Assembly (NCBI GenBank): GCA_020852955.1
Contig: JADYZW010000014.1
Coordinates: 21,071-85,070 of the forward strand
Source: Deltaproteobacteria bacterium
GTDB lineage: Bacteria > Desulfobacterota > Binatia > UTPRO1
Reading direction: 5' to 3'
Length of the DNA: 64,000 bases
Under the pieces are notes generated by a model that was not told the origin of the DNA, ran no database searches, and saw only the letters and a program-made list of their open reading frames with translations. This document shows, piece after piece, positions 26,235 through 34,729 of this stretch. Each line of letters begins with the position of its first letter. Positions within the stretch are counted from its first letter, which is position 1. The position numbers and the translations under genes were made by a program.

Positions 26235-27248
26235 ATGAGAGGCATCGCCCGAAGCGTCGTCGTCGGGGCCGTGGCGCTGTTCGCGCTCGTCCCGCCCGTT
26301 GCGGCCGACATCACGTCGGTCGCTCGTTGTCAGAAGAAGGTCGCCACCGCCGGCGCCGACTTCGCGAAGCGCGTCATCGTCGAGACGCTGAAGTGCACCG
26401 AGGAGGTCGCGGAGTGCCAGGTGCAGTGCGACGAGGGCGTCTTCGGCACGCCCTGTGACGAGGGATCGCCGCCGTGCTGCGACTCGGACGACCGCGGATC
26501 GAACGCCGCGTTCGACGCCTGCATGACGGCGGCGGACGCGTACTGCGCGGAGCGCGAGCAGAAGATCGTCGGCTACGAGACCACCAAGCAGAACAAGATC
26601 GTCGCGGCGTGCAGCGAGCTCTCGCCGGACGAGCTCTGCGGCGCGCAGGGGAACGGGCTCAACTTCGCGCTCGTGAACGCGGGCTGCCTCGCGCTCGATC
26701 CCAACTACACCTGCAACCTGACCAACCTCATCAACTGCCTCGGCGGACCGCTGCAGCGCCAGCTGATCGACCAGATCAGCGGTCTGCTGAGCCCGCGGGC
26801 GAGCGATGCGGCGCGCGTCGCCAATCTCCAGGCGGCGTTCCCCGACCTGCCGGTGACCTACAAGCTGCGCGAGGACTTGCCGGCGGCCGGCAAAGTGGAC
26901 CTCTGGTCGATTACCGGTCAGGCCGGCGACAAGGTCATCGTGCGGGTGAAGACCCGCGACGACACCGGGAGCGGGCAGTCGACGATCGAGCCGACCGTGA
27001 TCCTCCTCGCCGCCGATCAGACGACGATCGTCGCCGACACGATCCTGAACTCGGTGCCGTGCTCGGTGCCGAACACCTGCGGGACGTCCTGTCCGCAGTT
27101 CCAGCGCACCCTGCCCTTCAGCGGCACGTTCTACGTGGCGGTGCGGGCGGACGGCGCGCACGGGTGCGCGGGCGGCAAATACCGGCTGGTCGTGACGCGG
27201 CCCGGCGGCCCCGCGCCGGCGCTCGTCGCGGACGACGTGACGCCGTAG
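26235..27248 (+). CDS. Secreted Cys-rich protein with one nine-Cys-type domain and PPC-like end
   Basis: A 337-residue protein with a GAGGAGGAAG ribosome binding site and a signal peptide ending near Ala24. The cysteines at 32, 54, 61, 96, 104, 126, 151 and 168 repeat the spacing 22, 7, then 8, 22, 25, 17 seen in the two Pro-Thr proteins upstream. A Cys-rich insertion (65, 74, 81, 82) lies between the third and fourth positions, and the ninth cysteine is missing. The C-terminal half (PVTYKLREDLPAAGKVDLWSI and GTFYVAVRADGAHGCAGG) resembles a PPC-like beta domain. No Pro-Thr linker is present. Same domain family, different architecture; function unknown. Confidence 0.8.
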   Translation: MRGIARSVVVGAVALFALVPPVAADITSVARCQKKVATAGADFAKRVIVETLKCTEEVAECQVQCDEGVFGTPCDEGSPPCCDSDDRGSNAAFDACMTAADAYCAEREQKIVGYETTKQNKIVAACSELSPDELCGAQGNGLNFALVNAGCLALDPNYTCNLTNLINCLGGPLQRQLIDQISGLLSPRASDAARVANLQAAFPDLPVTYKLREDLPAAGKVDLWSITGQAGDKVIVRVKTRDDTGSGQSTIEPTVILLAADQTTIVADTILNSVPCSVPNTCGTSCPQFQRTLPFSGTFYVAVRADGAHGCAGGKYRLVVTRPGGPAPALVADDVTP

Positions 27249-27256
27249 CGCGGGCG

Positions 27257-27285
27257 GGCGGGCGTCGCTCCGGGCGGCGCCCGCC
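27257..27285. terminator. Hairpin between convergent secreted-protein genes
   Basis: Arms GGCGGGCG and CGCCCGCC (8 bp) with a 13-nt loop fill most of the 40-nt gap between two convergent stop codons. It could stop transcription from both sides. Confidence 0.6.
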
Positions 27286-27288
27286 GGG

Positions 27289-29232
27289 CTACTGACTCTT
27301 GGCTCGGAACTTCGCGATGCTGTTGGCGGTCGCGATCGAGTGTGTCGACGACCAGCAGGCCGTGTCGTTCAAGAGCTGCACGATCACGCTCGGCTGCTTC
27401 GCGAGAGGGAGGGTGGGCAGCGCGAGCGGTTGGCCCTTGCCGCGCACCTGCAGGCTCGCCTTCCCGGCGAGACCCTCGGTCAGCGCGATGGACTGGATGC
27501 CGCCGGTCGAGAGGGTGACGTCGTGGAAGCGGAAGCCGCGCGAATAGGCCTTCCAGAGCGGGCCCGGCGGGATCACCTTGGCGAGTCGGCGCTGCGGGAC
27601 GCCGCCGACGCTGTCGTAGAGGCAGAGCGCGTACGAGGTCGTGGCGAGCGGATTGCCGAGATCGCCGTGGCTGGTCGCCGAGCCCTTGCGCCACGTCCAC
27701 GCGAAGCGGTCCCGCGAATCGGGGCTGCGGTTGTCGAGCGAGAGGACCGCCGACCCGGCCGGGGCGACCTTGCACGTCGTGGCCGGAGACACGCCGGCGC
27801 ACACACCCGCCTGGCAGGTGTCGGGACGGCTGCACGGGTCGCCGTCGTCGCACGGGGCGCCGTTCGCGAGCGGCGTCGCCGCGCATACGCCGCCCTGGCA
27901 GCTGTCCGGTCCGGTGCAGCCGTTGCCGTCGCTGCACGGCGCGCCGTCGCCGACGGGGACGCCGCTGCACGCGCCCGCCTGGCAGACGTCGCCGCCGCTG
28001 CACGGATTGCCGTCGTCGCACGGATTGCCGTCGCTGCCGGGCAGCGCGCACGACGTGCCGAACTGGGTCGCGGTCACCTGGTACGCTCCCGCGCCGGCGT
28101 AGCGGTGCACGAGCGCGTACCACGCGCCCGCCGTCGGCGCGGCGATCGTGCAGACGCCGTACTGGTTCGGTCCCAAGCGGGCGCAATCGAAGTCGCTCGT
28201 CGTCGGCGGGCTCCCGGCCTTCACGTAGAGATCGAAGTCGCCGATGCCGTCGTCGACGGCGTTCATCGCCACACGCAGGGTCGTCGTGCCGTTCCCGACC
28301 GTGAATCCGTGCGTCGCGTCGGGGGCGGCGCCGCTCAGGGATCCGTCGAACGCGAGGGCGAGCGCGCCCGGCTCGCCGACCTGGGGGCCGCCGCCGCAGC
28401 GCGTGCTCGCGAGGTCGGCGCCGCCCTCGGCCTGGATGAACGTGCGGTAGGTGAACACGTTCGTGTCGTAGCTGTGATCCGTCGGCTGGCAGCTCGACTT
28501 CGATCCTCCCGAGGTGATGCCGGCCACGCGCTGGCCGCTGCCGAGATCGACGAAGAGCGGGCCTCCGGAATCGGCGTTGCAGGTGTTCGAGTCCTCGCCC
28601 GGCGGCCCCTTCGGGTCGGTGAAGTCCCAGCACACGGACGTGCTGTTCGATCCGGGTGCGGGGATCGTCGTACACGAGGCGGTGACGACGCCGCCGGCGC
28701 GCTTCAGGCCGTAGTCGTAGAGCGGATCGCCGGCGCGGCCGTATCCGACGATCGTGCCCGGCGTGCCGAAGGGCGGCGCCGACGAGGTCTCGATCGCGCT
28801 CGGGGCGACGCCCTCGACGGGCGTGCCGAGCTTCACCACCGCGACGTCCGCGGCGGGGAAGTCATAGCCGGGATGCGGCGCGATGCTCGCGACCGGAAAG
28901 ATTCCGGCGTGCGGCAGGTAGACGAAGAGCTCCGACGGGACCAGACCTTCGACGCAATGGCCGGCCGTGAGGAACGTCGAGCAGCCGATCAAGGTGCCGG
29001 AACACCAGGTGCCCGCGCTGTCCGGGCTCGAGCCGCGGAGCAGCGCGCCGACCGACGGATGATCGGCGGTGAGCACGCCGTTCACGATGCGCGGGCTCAC
29101 GGGCGGCAGAGGTTCGGCGGCGCCGGCCGGCGGGGTCGCGAGGAGCGCGACGGCGACCAGGGCGCCCGCGGCGCGGGACGCGAACGATATGCGGGATCGC
29201 AACGACGGAACGGCAGCCGGGGAGGGGGCCAT
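27289..29232 (-). CDS. Secreted trypsin-like serine protease with Cys-rich repeats
   Basis: A 647-residue exported S1 peptidase. A signal peptide (residues 1-38) precedes RIVNG, the usual activation site. The triad is visible as His92 (TFLTAGHC), Asp129 (AADVAVVKL) and Ser222 (CNADSGGPL). A PPC-like domain follows (GDFDLYVKAG, YALVHRYAGAGAYQV), then three tandem short Cys repeats of the type CDDGNPCSGGDVC, and a C-terminal domain of about 165 residues (WTWRKGSATSHG, SYALCLYDSVGG) that I do not recognise. It is the last gene of the minus-strand block that starts with the acyl ligase, but a 73-nt gap separates it, so it may be independent. Targets are unknown. Confidence 0.9.
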   Translation of the reverse strand: MAPSPAAVPSLRSRISFASRAAGALVAVALLATPPAGAAEPLPPVSPRIVNGVLTADHPSVGALLRGSSPDSAGTWCSGTLIGCSTFLTAGHCVEGLVPSELFVYLPHAGIFPVASIAPHPGYDFPAADVAVVKLGTPVEGVAPSAIETSSAPPFGTPGTIVGYGRAGDPLYDYGLKRAGGVVTASCTTIPAPGSNSTSVCWDFTDPKGPPGEDSNTCNADSGGPLFVDLGSGQRVAGITSGGSKSSCQPTDHSYDTNVFTYRTFIQAEGGADLASTRCGGGPQVGEPGALALAFDGSLSGAAPDATHGFTVGNGTTTLRVAMNAVDDGIGDFDLYVKAGSPPTTSDFDCARLGPNQYGVCTIAAPTAGAWYALVHRYAGAGAYQVTATQFGTSCALPGSDGNPCDDGNPCSGGDVCQAGACSGVPVGDGAPCSDGNGCTGPDSCQGGVCAATPLANGAPCDDGDPCSRPDTCQAGVCAGVSPATTCKVAPAGSAVLSLDNRSPDSRDRFAWTWRKGSATSHGDLGNPLATTSYALCLYDSVGGVPQRRLAKVIPPGPLWKAYSRGFRFHDVTLSTGGIQSIALTEGLAGKASLQVRGKGQPLALPTLPLAKQPSVIVQLLNDTACWSSTHSIATANSIAKFRAKSQ

Positions 29233-29305
29233 GGAGGCCCTCAACGTAGCCCGGAGGCGGGCTCCGGTGAAAGGCGAAAAGACGATTTTTTCCGGGAACG
29301 TGACC

Positions 29306-30049
29306 TCAGGCGGCGCTTTCTCCCGGCCGCCGCGCCTTGACGACCCGGATGACGAGCGCGCCGTCGCCGCCGTCTCCCGAGATCGTGATGCGCCCGGGGA
29401 GCGCGGAGCCTGCGGCGCCCCCGTAGTCCTCGAACACGGCCGTGAAGAGCGGGCGCCCCCCGGGTCCGAGGAAGTCCTCGCGCGTCGGCCGGAGCGCCGC
29501 ATCGACCGTCGTCGTGACGGTGAGGTCCGCGGCGAGCGCACAGTTCACCGCCGCCGGGCCGGCCGCGCGGCAGCGCCGGCGATCCATCTTCGGACGGAAG
29601 AGCAGCGCGAGCGCGACGATCATGCGCTCGTCCTCGGGCGTCGTGCCGGCGGCGAGCGCCGCGACGTCGATCGCGCCGCGGCGGGTCTCGCCCCGCATCG
29701 GCAGCCTGAGCGTGAACGCGTCGGCGTCGGTCGCGAGGTCGAGCACGGTCGGCCCGAAGGGCGAGAGGACCTGCAAGCGGAGGTGGTCGGCGTCGTCGAT
29801 CGCGAGGTAGGCCGGCGCGGCGAGCCGCGCGGCGGGCGGCCCGGCGGTGGCGCGGACCGAGAGCGTCAGCCGCAGCCCCGCAAGCGCGCGCTCCCGGGCG
29901 GCGCCGGCGGCGATGATCGCGGTGGCGTCGTGTGTCGCGACGCGCGCGGGCCGGGTCAGGAGGCGCGCGCACCCCGATGCGGCCACCAGGGCGGCGATAC
30001 CCGCCGCCGCGTAGGCGAGCGCGCGCCGGCGCGGCGCCCCGCCGGTCAC
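29306..30049 (-). CDS. LolB/LolA-fold outer-membrane lipoprotein of the polyketide-like cassette
   Basis: A 247-residue lipoprotein with lipobox VAASGC (acylated Cys27). The mature part is a beta-rich lipid-binding-like fold (DDADHLRLQVLSPFGPTVLDL), the same pattern as in the lipoprotein beside the peptide transporter further right (DHFRLEVLTPLGALAVI). The start GTG overlaps the stop of the dehydratase. In aryl polyene clusters a LolA-like protein and a lipoprotein are thought to help move the product to the outer membrane; the same role is inferred here. Exact family (LolB, DUF3261 or DUF4292) is undecided. Confidence 0.7.
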   Translation of the reverse strand: MTGGAPRRRALAYAAAGIAALVAASGCARLLTRPARVATHDATAIIAAGAARERALAGLRLTLSVRATAGPPAARLAAPAYLAIDDADHLRLQVLSPFGPTVLDLATDADAFTLRLPMRGETRRGAIDVAALAAGTTPEDERMIVALALLFRPKMDRRRCRAAGPAAVNCALAADLTVTTTVDAALRPTREDFLGPGGRPLFTAVFEDYGGAAGSALPGRITISGDGGDGALVIRVVKARRPGESAA

Positions 30050-30498
30050 TCGGGCGCCGTGCTCGTGCCCGGCGCGAACGCGAGCGTGAGCGCCGCGGTC
30101 GCGCACGTGCGGGCGCCGACGCTGGCGCGCCCCTTGATGCGCGCCATGCCGGCGTAGCGGCGGACGACGGTGATCGCGATCTCGAGCGCGTCGCCGACGC
30201 CCGCGGTGCCGGCGATCGCGCAGTGGTCGATCGCGGCGAGCACGGCGCCGCGGTCGCGGAGCTCCGGCTCCTGGCGGCCGAGGACGATTCCCGCGCCCTG
30301 CGCCATTGCCTCCACGAGGAGCATGGGCGAGAGCGCGCCTGCGGAACCGATCAGCGGATCCGCGGCCGTGACGTGCTTCACGAAGCGTCCCGACGGACCG
30401 TCGATCGCGACGATCCGGTCGAGCAGGAGGAAGGGCGGGGTGTGCGGGAGGAAGGCGGCGGCCGGGTCGCCGGCGTCCGCGAGGCGGATGGTCGACAT
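30046..30498 (-). CDS. 3-hydroxyacyl-ACP dehydratase (FabZ/ApeP-like hotdog)
   Basis: A 150-residue single-hotdog dehydratase. The catalytic His19 is in LPHTPPFLLLDRIV and the catalytic Glu63 in LLVEAMAQGAG, both as in FabZ. It removes water from a 3-hydroxyacyl-ACP to give the trans-2-enoyl chain; without an enoyl reductase in the operon the double bonds would remain, as in polyenes. It starts 3 nt after the LolA-like stop and overlaps the lipoprotein start. Confidence 0.85.
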   Translation of the reverse strand: MSTIRLADAGDPAAAFLPHTPPFLLLDRIVAIDGPSGRFVKHVTAADPLIGSAGALSPMLLVEAMAQGAGIVLGRQEPELRDRGAVLAAIDHCAIAGTAGVGDALEIAITVVRRYAGMARIKGRASVGARTCATAALTLAFAPGTSTAPE

Positions 30499-30501
30499 GG
30501 A

Positions 30502-31149
30502 TCAGGAGCCTTTCGTCGCCGGGAGCGCGAAGCGCGCCGGGTCGAGCGCGGGATCGAGCACGACATGCTCGAGGCGGAGGATGGTGCGGTCGCCGCCGCG
30601 CTCGCGCAGGGCGATCGTCTCCGGCAGCGGGCCGTCGGAAGGGAAGCGGAGCATGATCTCGCCGAACGGGCTCGCAGTGTCGGCCGCCGGTGTCAACACG
30701 ACCGTGTCGGCATCGCGCCAGGTCTCGGTGAACCCGCGCGGCGCGCGCGCCCCGAGGAGCAGATCCGTCAGGGTGCGCGCGAACGCGGCGAGACCGGCGA
30801 GCTCGCCCGGCAGCGGCAGGGCCTTCCCCTCGGCGTCGACGACCGCGAGGGCGGTTCCCGCGGCGAGGAGGGTCATCGGCTCGGGCTCGGTCACGTCGAG
30901 ACGGAAGGACGCCGGTGCGGCGAGCGCGAGCGACCCGCGCGCGCGCAGCACCTCGTCGACGAGCGATACCGTCCGCTCCTGCGCGAAATCGGCGGTCGCG
31001 CGCTCGACGGTCGGAAAGCGCGCGGCGCGCGTCGCGAGGCTCGGAGCGTCCGCTGGCGCCGCCGCCCGGGGCGCGCTCGGGGCGGCCGTTGCGATCGCGA
31101 TCGCGAGAAGCGCGACGGCGCGACGCGCGCGTGGAGCGCCCCGCGTCAT
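30502..31149 (-). CDS. LolA-like periplasmic carrier
   Basis: A 215-residue exported protein with a signal peptide (residues 1-30) and a LolA-like sequence: FPTVERATADFAQERTVSLVDEVLRARGSLALAAPASFRLDV, quoted in parts RARGSLALAAP and SFRLDVTEPEP, then GFTETWRDADTVVL. LolA carries lipoproteins; family members inside aryl polyene clusters (ApeG-type) are believed to carry or localise the pigment lipid. The ATG overlaps the stop of the ketosynthase-like gene, so it is translated with the biosynthetic enzymes. Confidence 0.78.
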   Translation of the reverse strand: MTRGAPRARRAVALLAIAIATAAPSAPRAAAPADAPSLATRAARFPTVERATADFAQERTVSLVDEVLRARGSLALAAPASFRLDVTEPEPMTLLAAGTALAVVDAEGKALPLPGELAGLAAFARTLTDLLLGARAPRGFTETWRDADTVVLTPAADTASPFGEIMLRFPSDGPLPETIALRERGGDRTILRLEHVVLDPALDPARFALPATKGS

Positions 31150-32387
31150 GCGCGGCGGAAGAGCAGCGTGAGGGCGCCGCCGCCGCGCGGCGTGGCGGAG
31201 ACGAGGGCGGCCGCGAAGCCGCCGTGCGGCGCCGGCGCGCGGCGATCGGCGAAGCGGAGCGCGCCGCCGGGATCGGGCGCATCGAGCGCGCCGAGGCGCG
31301 GCACCTCGCCCGTCGCCACCGCCAGGACCGCCGCGACCGCGGCGAGGGCCCCGGACGAGCCCCACTCGCCGACGGCCCCCTTCACCGAGGTGACGAGCGC
31401 GCGCGGCGCCTCGGGACCGAGGATCGCCGCGAGCCGCGCCGCCTCGGTTGCGTCGAGGCGCGCCGTCGAAGCGGCGCACGAGACGGCGAGGAGCGTGCCG
31501 GCGGCGCGCGGCGGCGGGAAGCCGAGCGCCGCGAGTCCGTGGCGTGTCGCGGCGGCATCCCCGACGGCGGACGCGGTCGGCCAGTCGTGCGGGCTCGCCG
31601 GGAGGCTTTCGGCGACGTGCCCCGCGAACTCGGCGAGGACGCGCGCGCCGCGCGCCGCCGCGTGACGCGCGGTCTCGAGGACGAGGATCGCCGCGCCCTC
31701 GCCCGGCACGAAGCCGTTCCGCCGCTGATCGAACGGGCTGCTCCATGCCTCGCCGCCGTCGTCGGGCGAAAGCAGCCCCGCGTCGCGGTAGATCTCGCGC
31801 AGGATCGGCGCCAGCTCGTCGCCGCCCCCGGCGAGCAGGACGTCGGCCTGCCCGGTCGCGATCGTGTCGTAGGCCTGCGCGAGGGCGGCTTCGCCGGAGG
31901 CTTCCCCGCGTACGACGGTCAGGTTCGGACCGCGCAGGCCGAGGTCGATCGCCGCGTAGCCGGCGGGCGCGTTCAACACGAGGTTCGGGAAGGTGAGGGG
32001 GTTCGCGAGCGCCGGGCCTTTCGCGAAGAGGCCGCGCAGGAAGTCCTCCGACTCGCGGAGATTGCCGAACGCCGTCCCGATGACGATGCCCGCCTCCTCG
32101 GCGGCCCGGCCCTCGAGGACGAGGGCCGCGTCCGCGAGCGCCATGCGGCAGGCGGAGACGATCATCTGCGAGCAGTGGTCCATGCGCCGCAGCACCGCCG
32201 GCCGCACGTGGTCGCGCGCGTCCCAGTCGCGCGCGCGCGCCTCGAGGCGCGGCGCCGGGGTCGCGGCGTCGGCGCCGGCGACGGGCGCGATGCCGGTCTC
32301 GCCGGCGCAGAACCGCCGCCAGAACGCGGGCTGCGAGCCGAGCGGGCTCACCACGCCGACGCCGGTCGCGACGATCGCTTCAGGCAC
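31146..32387 (-). CDS. Ketosynthase-like chain length factor (active-site Cys replaced by Glu)
   Basis: A 413-residue protein with a complete thiolase fold of the FabF/KS type, starting at GTG. At the place of the nucleophilic Cys (STACSS in its neighbour) it has VRGEAS, with Glu162. The usual His motif (NAHGTGT) is absent and the second His is also lost: the KxxxGH motif reads VKGAVGEWG. It therefore cannot condense and matches a KS-beta/chain length factor, in which Gln usually replaces Cys. With the active KS beside it, it should form a heterodimer that sets chain length, like ApeC with ApeO. It overlaps the KS by 8 nt and the LolA-like gene by 4 nt. Confidence 0.85.
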   Translation of the reverse strand: MPEAIVATGVGVVSPLGSQPAFWRRFCAGETGIAPVAGADAATPAPRLEARARDWDARDHVRPAVLRRMDHCSQMIVSACRMALADAALVLEGRAAEEAGIVIGTAFGNLRESEDFLRGLFAKGPALANPLTFPNLVLNAPAGYAAIDLGLRGPNLTVVRGEASGEAALAQAYDTIATGQADVLLAGGGDELAPILREIYRDAGLLSPDDGGEAWSSPFDQRRNGFVPGEGAAILVLETARHAAARGARVLAEFAGHVAESLPASPHDWPTASAVGDAAATRHGLAALGFPPPRAAGTLLAVSCAASTARLDATEAARLAAILGPEAPRALVTSVKGAVGEWGSSGALAAVAAVLAVATGEVPRLGALDAPDPGGALRFADRRAPAPHGGFAAALVSATPRGGGALTLLFRRA

Positions 32388-33612
32388 GGCCGAACACCAC
32401 GGTCGTGTTGTTCCCGCCGAAGCCGTACGAGTTCGAGAGCGCGCAGCGCAACGCGGCCGGGCGGCTCGCGCGCGGGACGAAGTCGAGTCGGCAGGCGGGG
32501 TCGGGCTCCTCGAGGTTGACGGTCGGCGGGAGGAAGCCGTCGCGCAGCGCGAGGACGGTCGCGAGCCCCTCGATCGCGCCGGCGGCGCCGAGGGTGTGGC
32601 CGACTGCAGCCTTCGTCGAGCTGACCGCCAGCCGCGCCGCCGCTTCGCCGAAGACGCGCTCGATCGCCGCGGCTTCCACGACGTCGTTGAGCGGCGTGCC
32701 GGTGCCGTGGGCGTTGATGTAGTCGACGTCCGCCGGCGCGACGCCGGCGCGCGCGAGCGCCCGCGTCATTGCGAGCGCGGCGCCGGCGCCCTCGGGGTGC
32801 GGCGCCGTCAGGTGGTGCGCGTCGGCGCTCAGGCCGTAGCCGAGGATCGTCGCGTGCGCACGCGCGTTCCGGCGTGCGGCGTGCGCGGCGCTCTCGACCA
32901 CGAGGATCGCCGCCCCTTCGCCGAGGCTCAGGCCCGCGCGCCGCCGGTCGAAGGGGCGGCAGGGCTCGAGCGACAGCGCTTTCAGCGCGTTGAAGCCGGC
33001 GAAGATCGTCCGGCACATCGACTCGGTTCCACCCGCGAGCACGGCGTCGACGCGCCCGAGCCGGATCCAGTCGCAGGCGATGCCGAGCGCCGTGCCGCTC
33101 GACGAGCACGCGGTGCTGAGCACGAGGCGCGGACCGCCGAGGCCGAACAGGTGCGCGATCAGGTCGGCGCTCGTCGCCATCGGCGTTCCGACGAGGCGGC
33201 TCCGGCGGTAGCGCGTCGCGGTTCCCGTGATCCGCGCCAGGAGCGAGGTCTCCGCGGCCATCATGCCGGCGGTCGTCGCGCCGAGCACGACGCCGACCCG
33301 CGCCGGCGCGGCGGCCACGTCGAGCCCGCTGTCGCGGAGCGCTTCGGCGGCCGCGGCGAGCGCCAAGCGGTCCGATCGCGAGGCGCGGCGGCGGAGCGCG
33401 GGCGGCAGCCGGTCGGATGGCGGCAGCTCCTTCACCTCGGCGGCGATCCGGCTCCGGTAGCCGGAGGCGTCGAAGCCCGTGACCGGTCCGATGGCGCAGG
33501 CGCCGGCGCGGAGCGCGGCGGCGAAAGCGTCGACCGATGAGGCGAGCGCGTTCACCGTACCGAGGCCGGTGACGACCACGTCGGCGTCGCCCGCCCCGGG
33601 CTCACCCCGCAC
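32380..33612 (-). CDS. Beta-ketoacyl-ACP synthase (active partner)
   Basis: A 410-residue FabF-type enzyme with GTG start. The catalytic triad is intact: Cys169 (VLSTACSSS), His302 (INAHGTGTPLND) and His339 (KAAVGHTLGAAG, with Lys334). It performs decarboxylative condensation of malonyl-ACP with a growing chain. It overlaps the acyl carrier protein gene by 11 nt and the Cys-less partner gene by 8 nt, an order typical of type II KS-CLF pairs. Confidence 0.9.
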   Translation of the reverse strand: MRGEPGAGDADVVVTGLGTVNALASSVDAFAAALRAGACAIGPVTGFDASGYRSRIAAEVKELPPSDRLPPALRRRASRSDRLALAAAAEALRDSGLDVAAAPARVGVVLGATTAGMMAAETSLLARITGTATRYRRSRLVGTPMATSADLIAHLFGLGGPRLVLSTACSSSGTALGIACDWIRLGRVDAVLAGGTESMCRTIFAGFNALKALSLEPCRPFDRRRAGLSLGEGAAILVVESAAHAARRNARAHATILGYGLSADAHHLTAPHPEGAGAALAMTRALARAGVAPADVDYINAHGTGTPLNDVVEAAAIERVFGEAAARLAVSSTKAAVGHTLGAAGAIEGLATVLALRDGFLPPTVNLEEPDPACRLDFVPRASRPAALRCALSNSYGFGGNNTTVVFGRA

Positions 33613-33877
33613 GGGCCTGCTCGGCGCCGATATAGTCGGCCAGGGCGGAGATCGACGCGAAGACGTTCTTCCCGACGTCCTCGTCGGGGATCGCGATGCC
33701 GAAGCGCTCCTCGATGAGGACGACCAGCTCGAGCGCGTCGATCGAGTCGAGCCCGAGTCCTTCGACGAAGATCGGCTGGTCGTCGGCGATGTCCGCCGGG
33801 TCGGTGTCGTGCAGGCGAAGGCCCGAGACCAGGAGCTCCTTCAGGTTCCGCTTCAGCGTCTCGCGGTCCATCGTCAT
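33602..33877 (-). CDS. Acyl carrier protein
   Basis: A 91-residue acyl carrier protein. The phosphopantetheine attachment serine is Ser45 in GLGLDSIDALEL, followed by the acidic helix VVLIEERFGIAIPDEDVG. The ATG overlaps the ketoreductase stop by 4 nt; a second ATG two codons later is possible. As the only carrier seen in the cassette it should hold all chain intermediates. It needs a phosphopantetheinyl transferase from elsewhere in the genome. Confidence 0.9.
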   Translation of the reverse strand: MTMDRETLKRNLKELLVSGLRLHDTDPADIADDQPIFVEGLGLDSIDALELVVLIEERFGIAIPDEDVGKNVFASISALADYIGAEQARAG

Positions 33878-34677
33878 GCGGTCACCAATCCTCCGTCGAC
33901 GGCGAGCGTCGCTCCGGTGATGTATGCGGCGTGCGGCAGCGCGAGGAAGAGCGCCGCGTGCGCCACCTCCTCCGGACGTCCGAGGCGGCCCGCGGGGATG
34001 CGCGCCGCCATCGCGTCGCGTGCGTCCTTCGCCATGCTCGCCGTCATCGCCGTGTCGACGACGCCCGGGCAGAGCGCGTTCACCGTGATGCCGAAGCCGG
34101 CGACCTCGGCCGCGAGCGAACGGGTGAGGGCGACGAGGCCGCCCTTCGACGCGGCGTAGTTGGCGGCCCCCGCTTTCCCAAGGAGTCCGGCCGGCGACAC
34201 GACGTTCACGACGCGTCCGAAGCCGCGCGCGATCATGCCGCGGAGCGCGGGGCGGAGGCAGAGGAACGCGCCCGTGAGGTTCGTCGCCAGCACGCCGTTC
34301 CACGCGTCGTCGGAGAGCATCATCAGGTGCCCGTCGTGCGTGATCGCGGCGTTGTTGACGAGGATGTCGAAGGCGCGGTCGCCGGTGCGGCCGCGGAACA
34401 GGTCGGCGACGGCTCCGGGGCTCGCGACGTCGCACCGCACCACCTCGTGGCGTCCGCCGGCGCGCGTCAGGTCGTCCCGGGCGCGCTCGGCGTCGGCGTC
34501 GGCGTGGGCCCACGTGACGGTCACGTCGGCGCCGGCCATGGCGAGGGCGACCGCGACGGCCCGCCCGATCCCGCGGGTGCCGCCGGTCACGAGCGCCCGC
34601 CGTCCCACGAGGGCCGTCGGCGACACGAACGATTCGCTCGGAGCGATCGGCGCGACGCGAGGAGATCGAGCACCCAC
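33874..34677 (-). CDS. 3-ketoacyl-ACP reductase (FabG-like SDR)
   Basis: About 267 residues, or 250 if translation begins at a later GTG. It is a short-chain dehydrogenase with ALVTGGTRGIGRA for NAD(P), NNAAITHDG, and the catalytic Ser (VNVVSPAG), Tyr and Lys (NYAASKGG). It should reduce 3-ketoacyl-ACP. The N-terminal 25 residues before the Rossmann motif are atypical and neither candidate start has a good ribosome binding site, so the start is uncertain. It lies 52 nt after the ligase and overlaps the carrier protein gene. Confidence 0.85.
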   Translation of the reverse strand: MGARSPRVAPIAPSESFVSPTALVGRRALVTGGTRGIGRAVAVALAMAGADVTVTWAHADADAERARDDLTRAGGRHEVVRCDVASPGAVADLFRGRTGDRAFDILVNNAAITHDGHLMMLSDDAWNGVLATNLTGAFLCLRPALRGMIARGFGRVVNVVSPAGLLGKAGAANYAASKGGLVALTRSLAAEVAGFGITVNALCPGVVDTAMTASMAKDARDAMAARIPAGRLGRPEEVAHAALFLALPHAAYITGATLAVDGGLVTA

Positions 34678-34729
34678 GCGGTCGGACTCAACAATGGGGG
34701 AGGGGCGGTGTCAAATCAGCCCGCGCACC

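Noticed and set aside
32380..32387. Frameshift or gene split between the two ketosynthase-like genes
   Set aside because: Both have complete start and end regions, and short overlaps are the rule in this operon.
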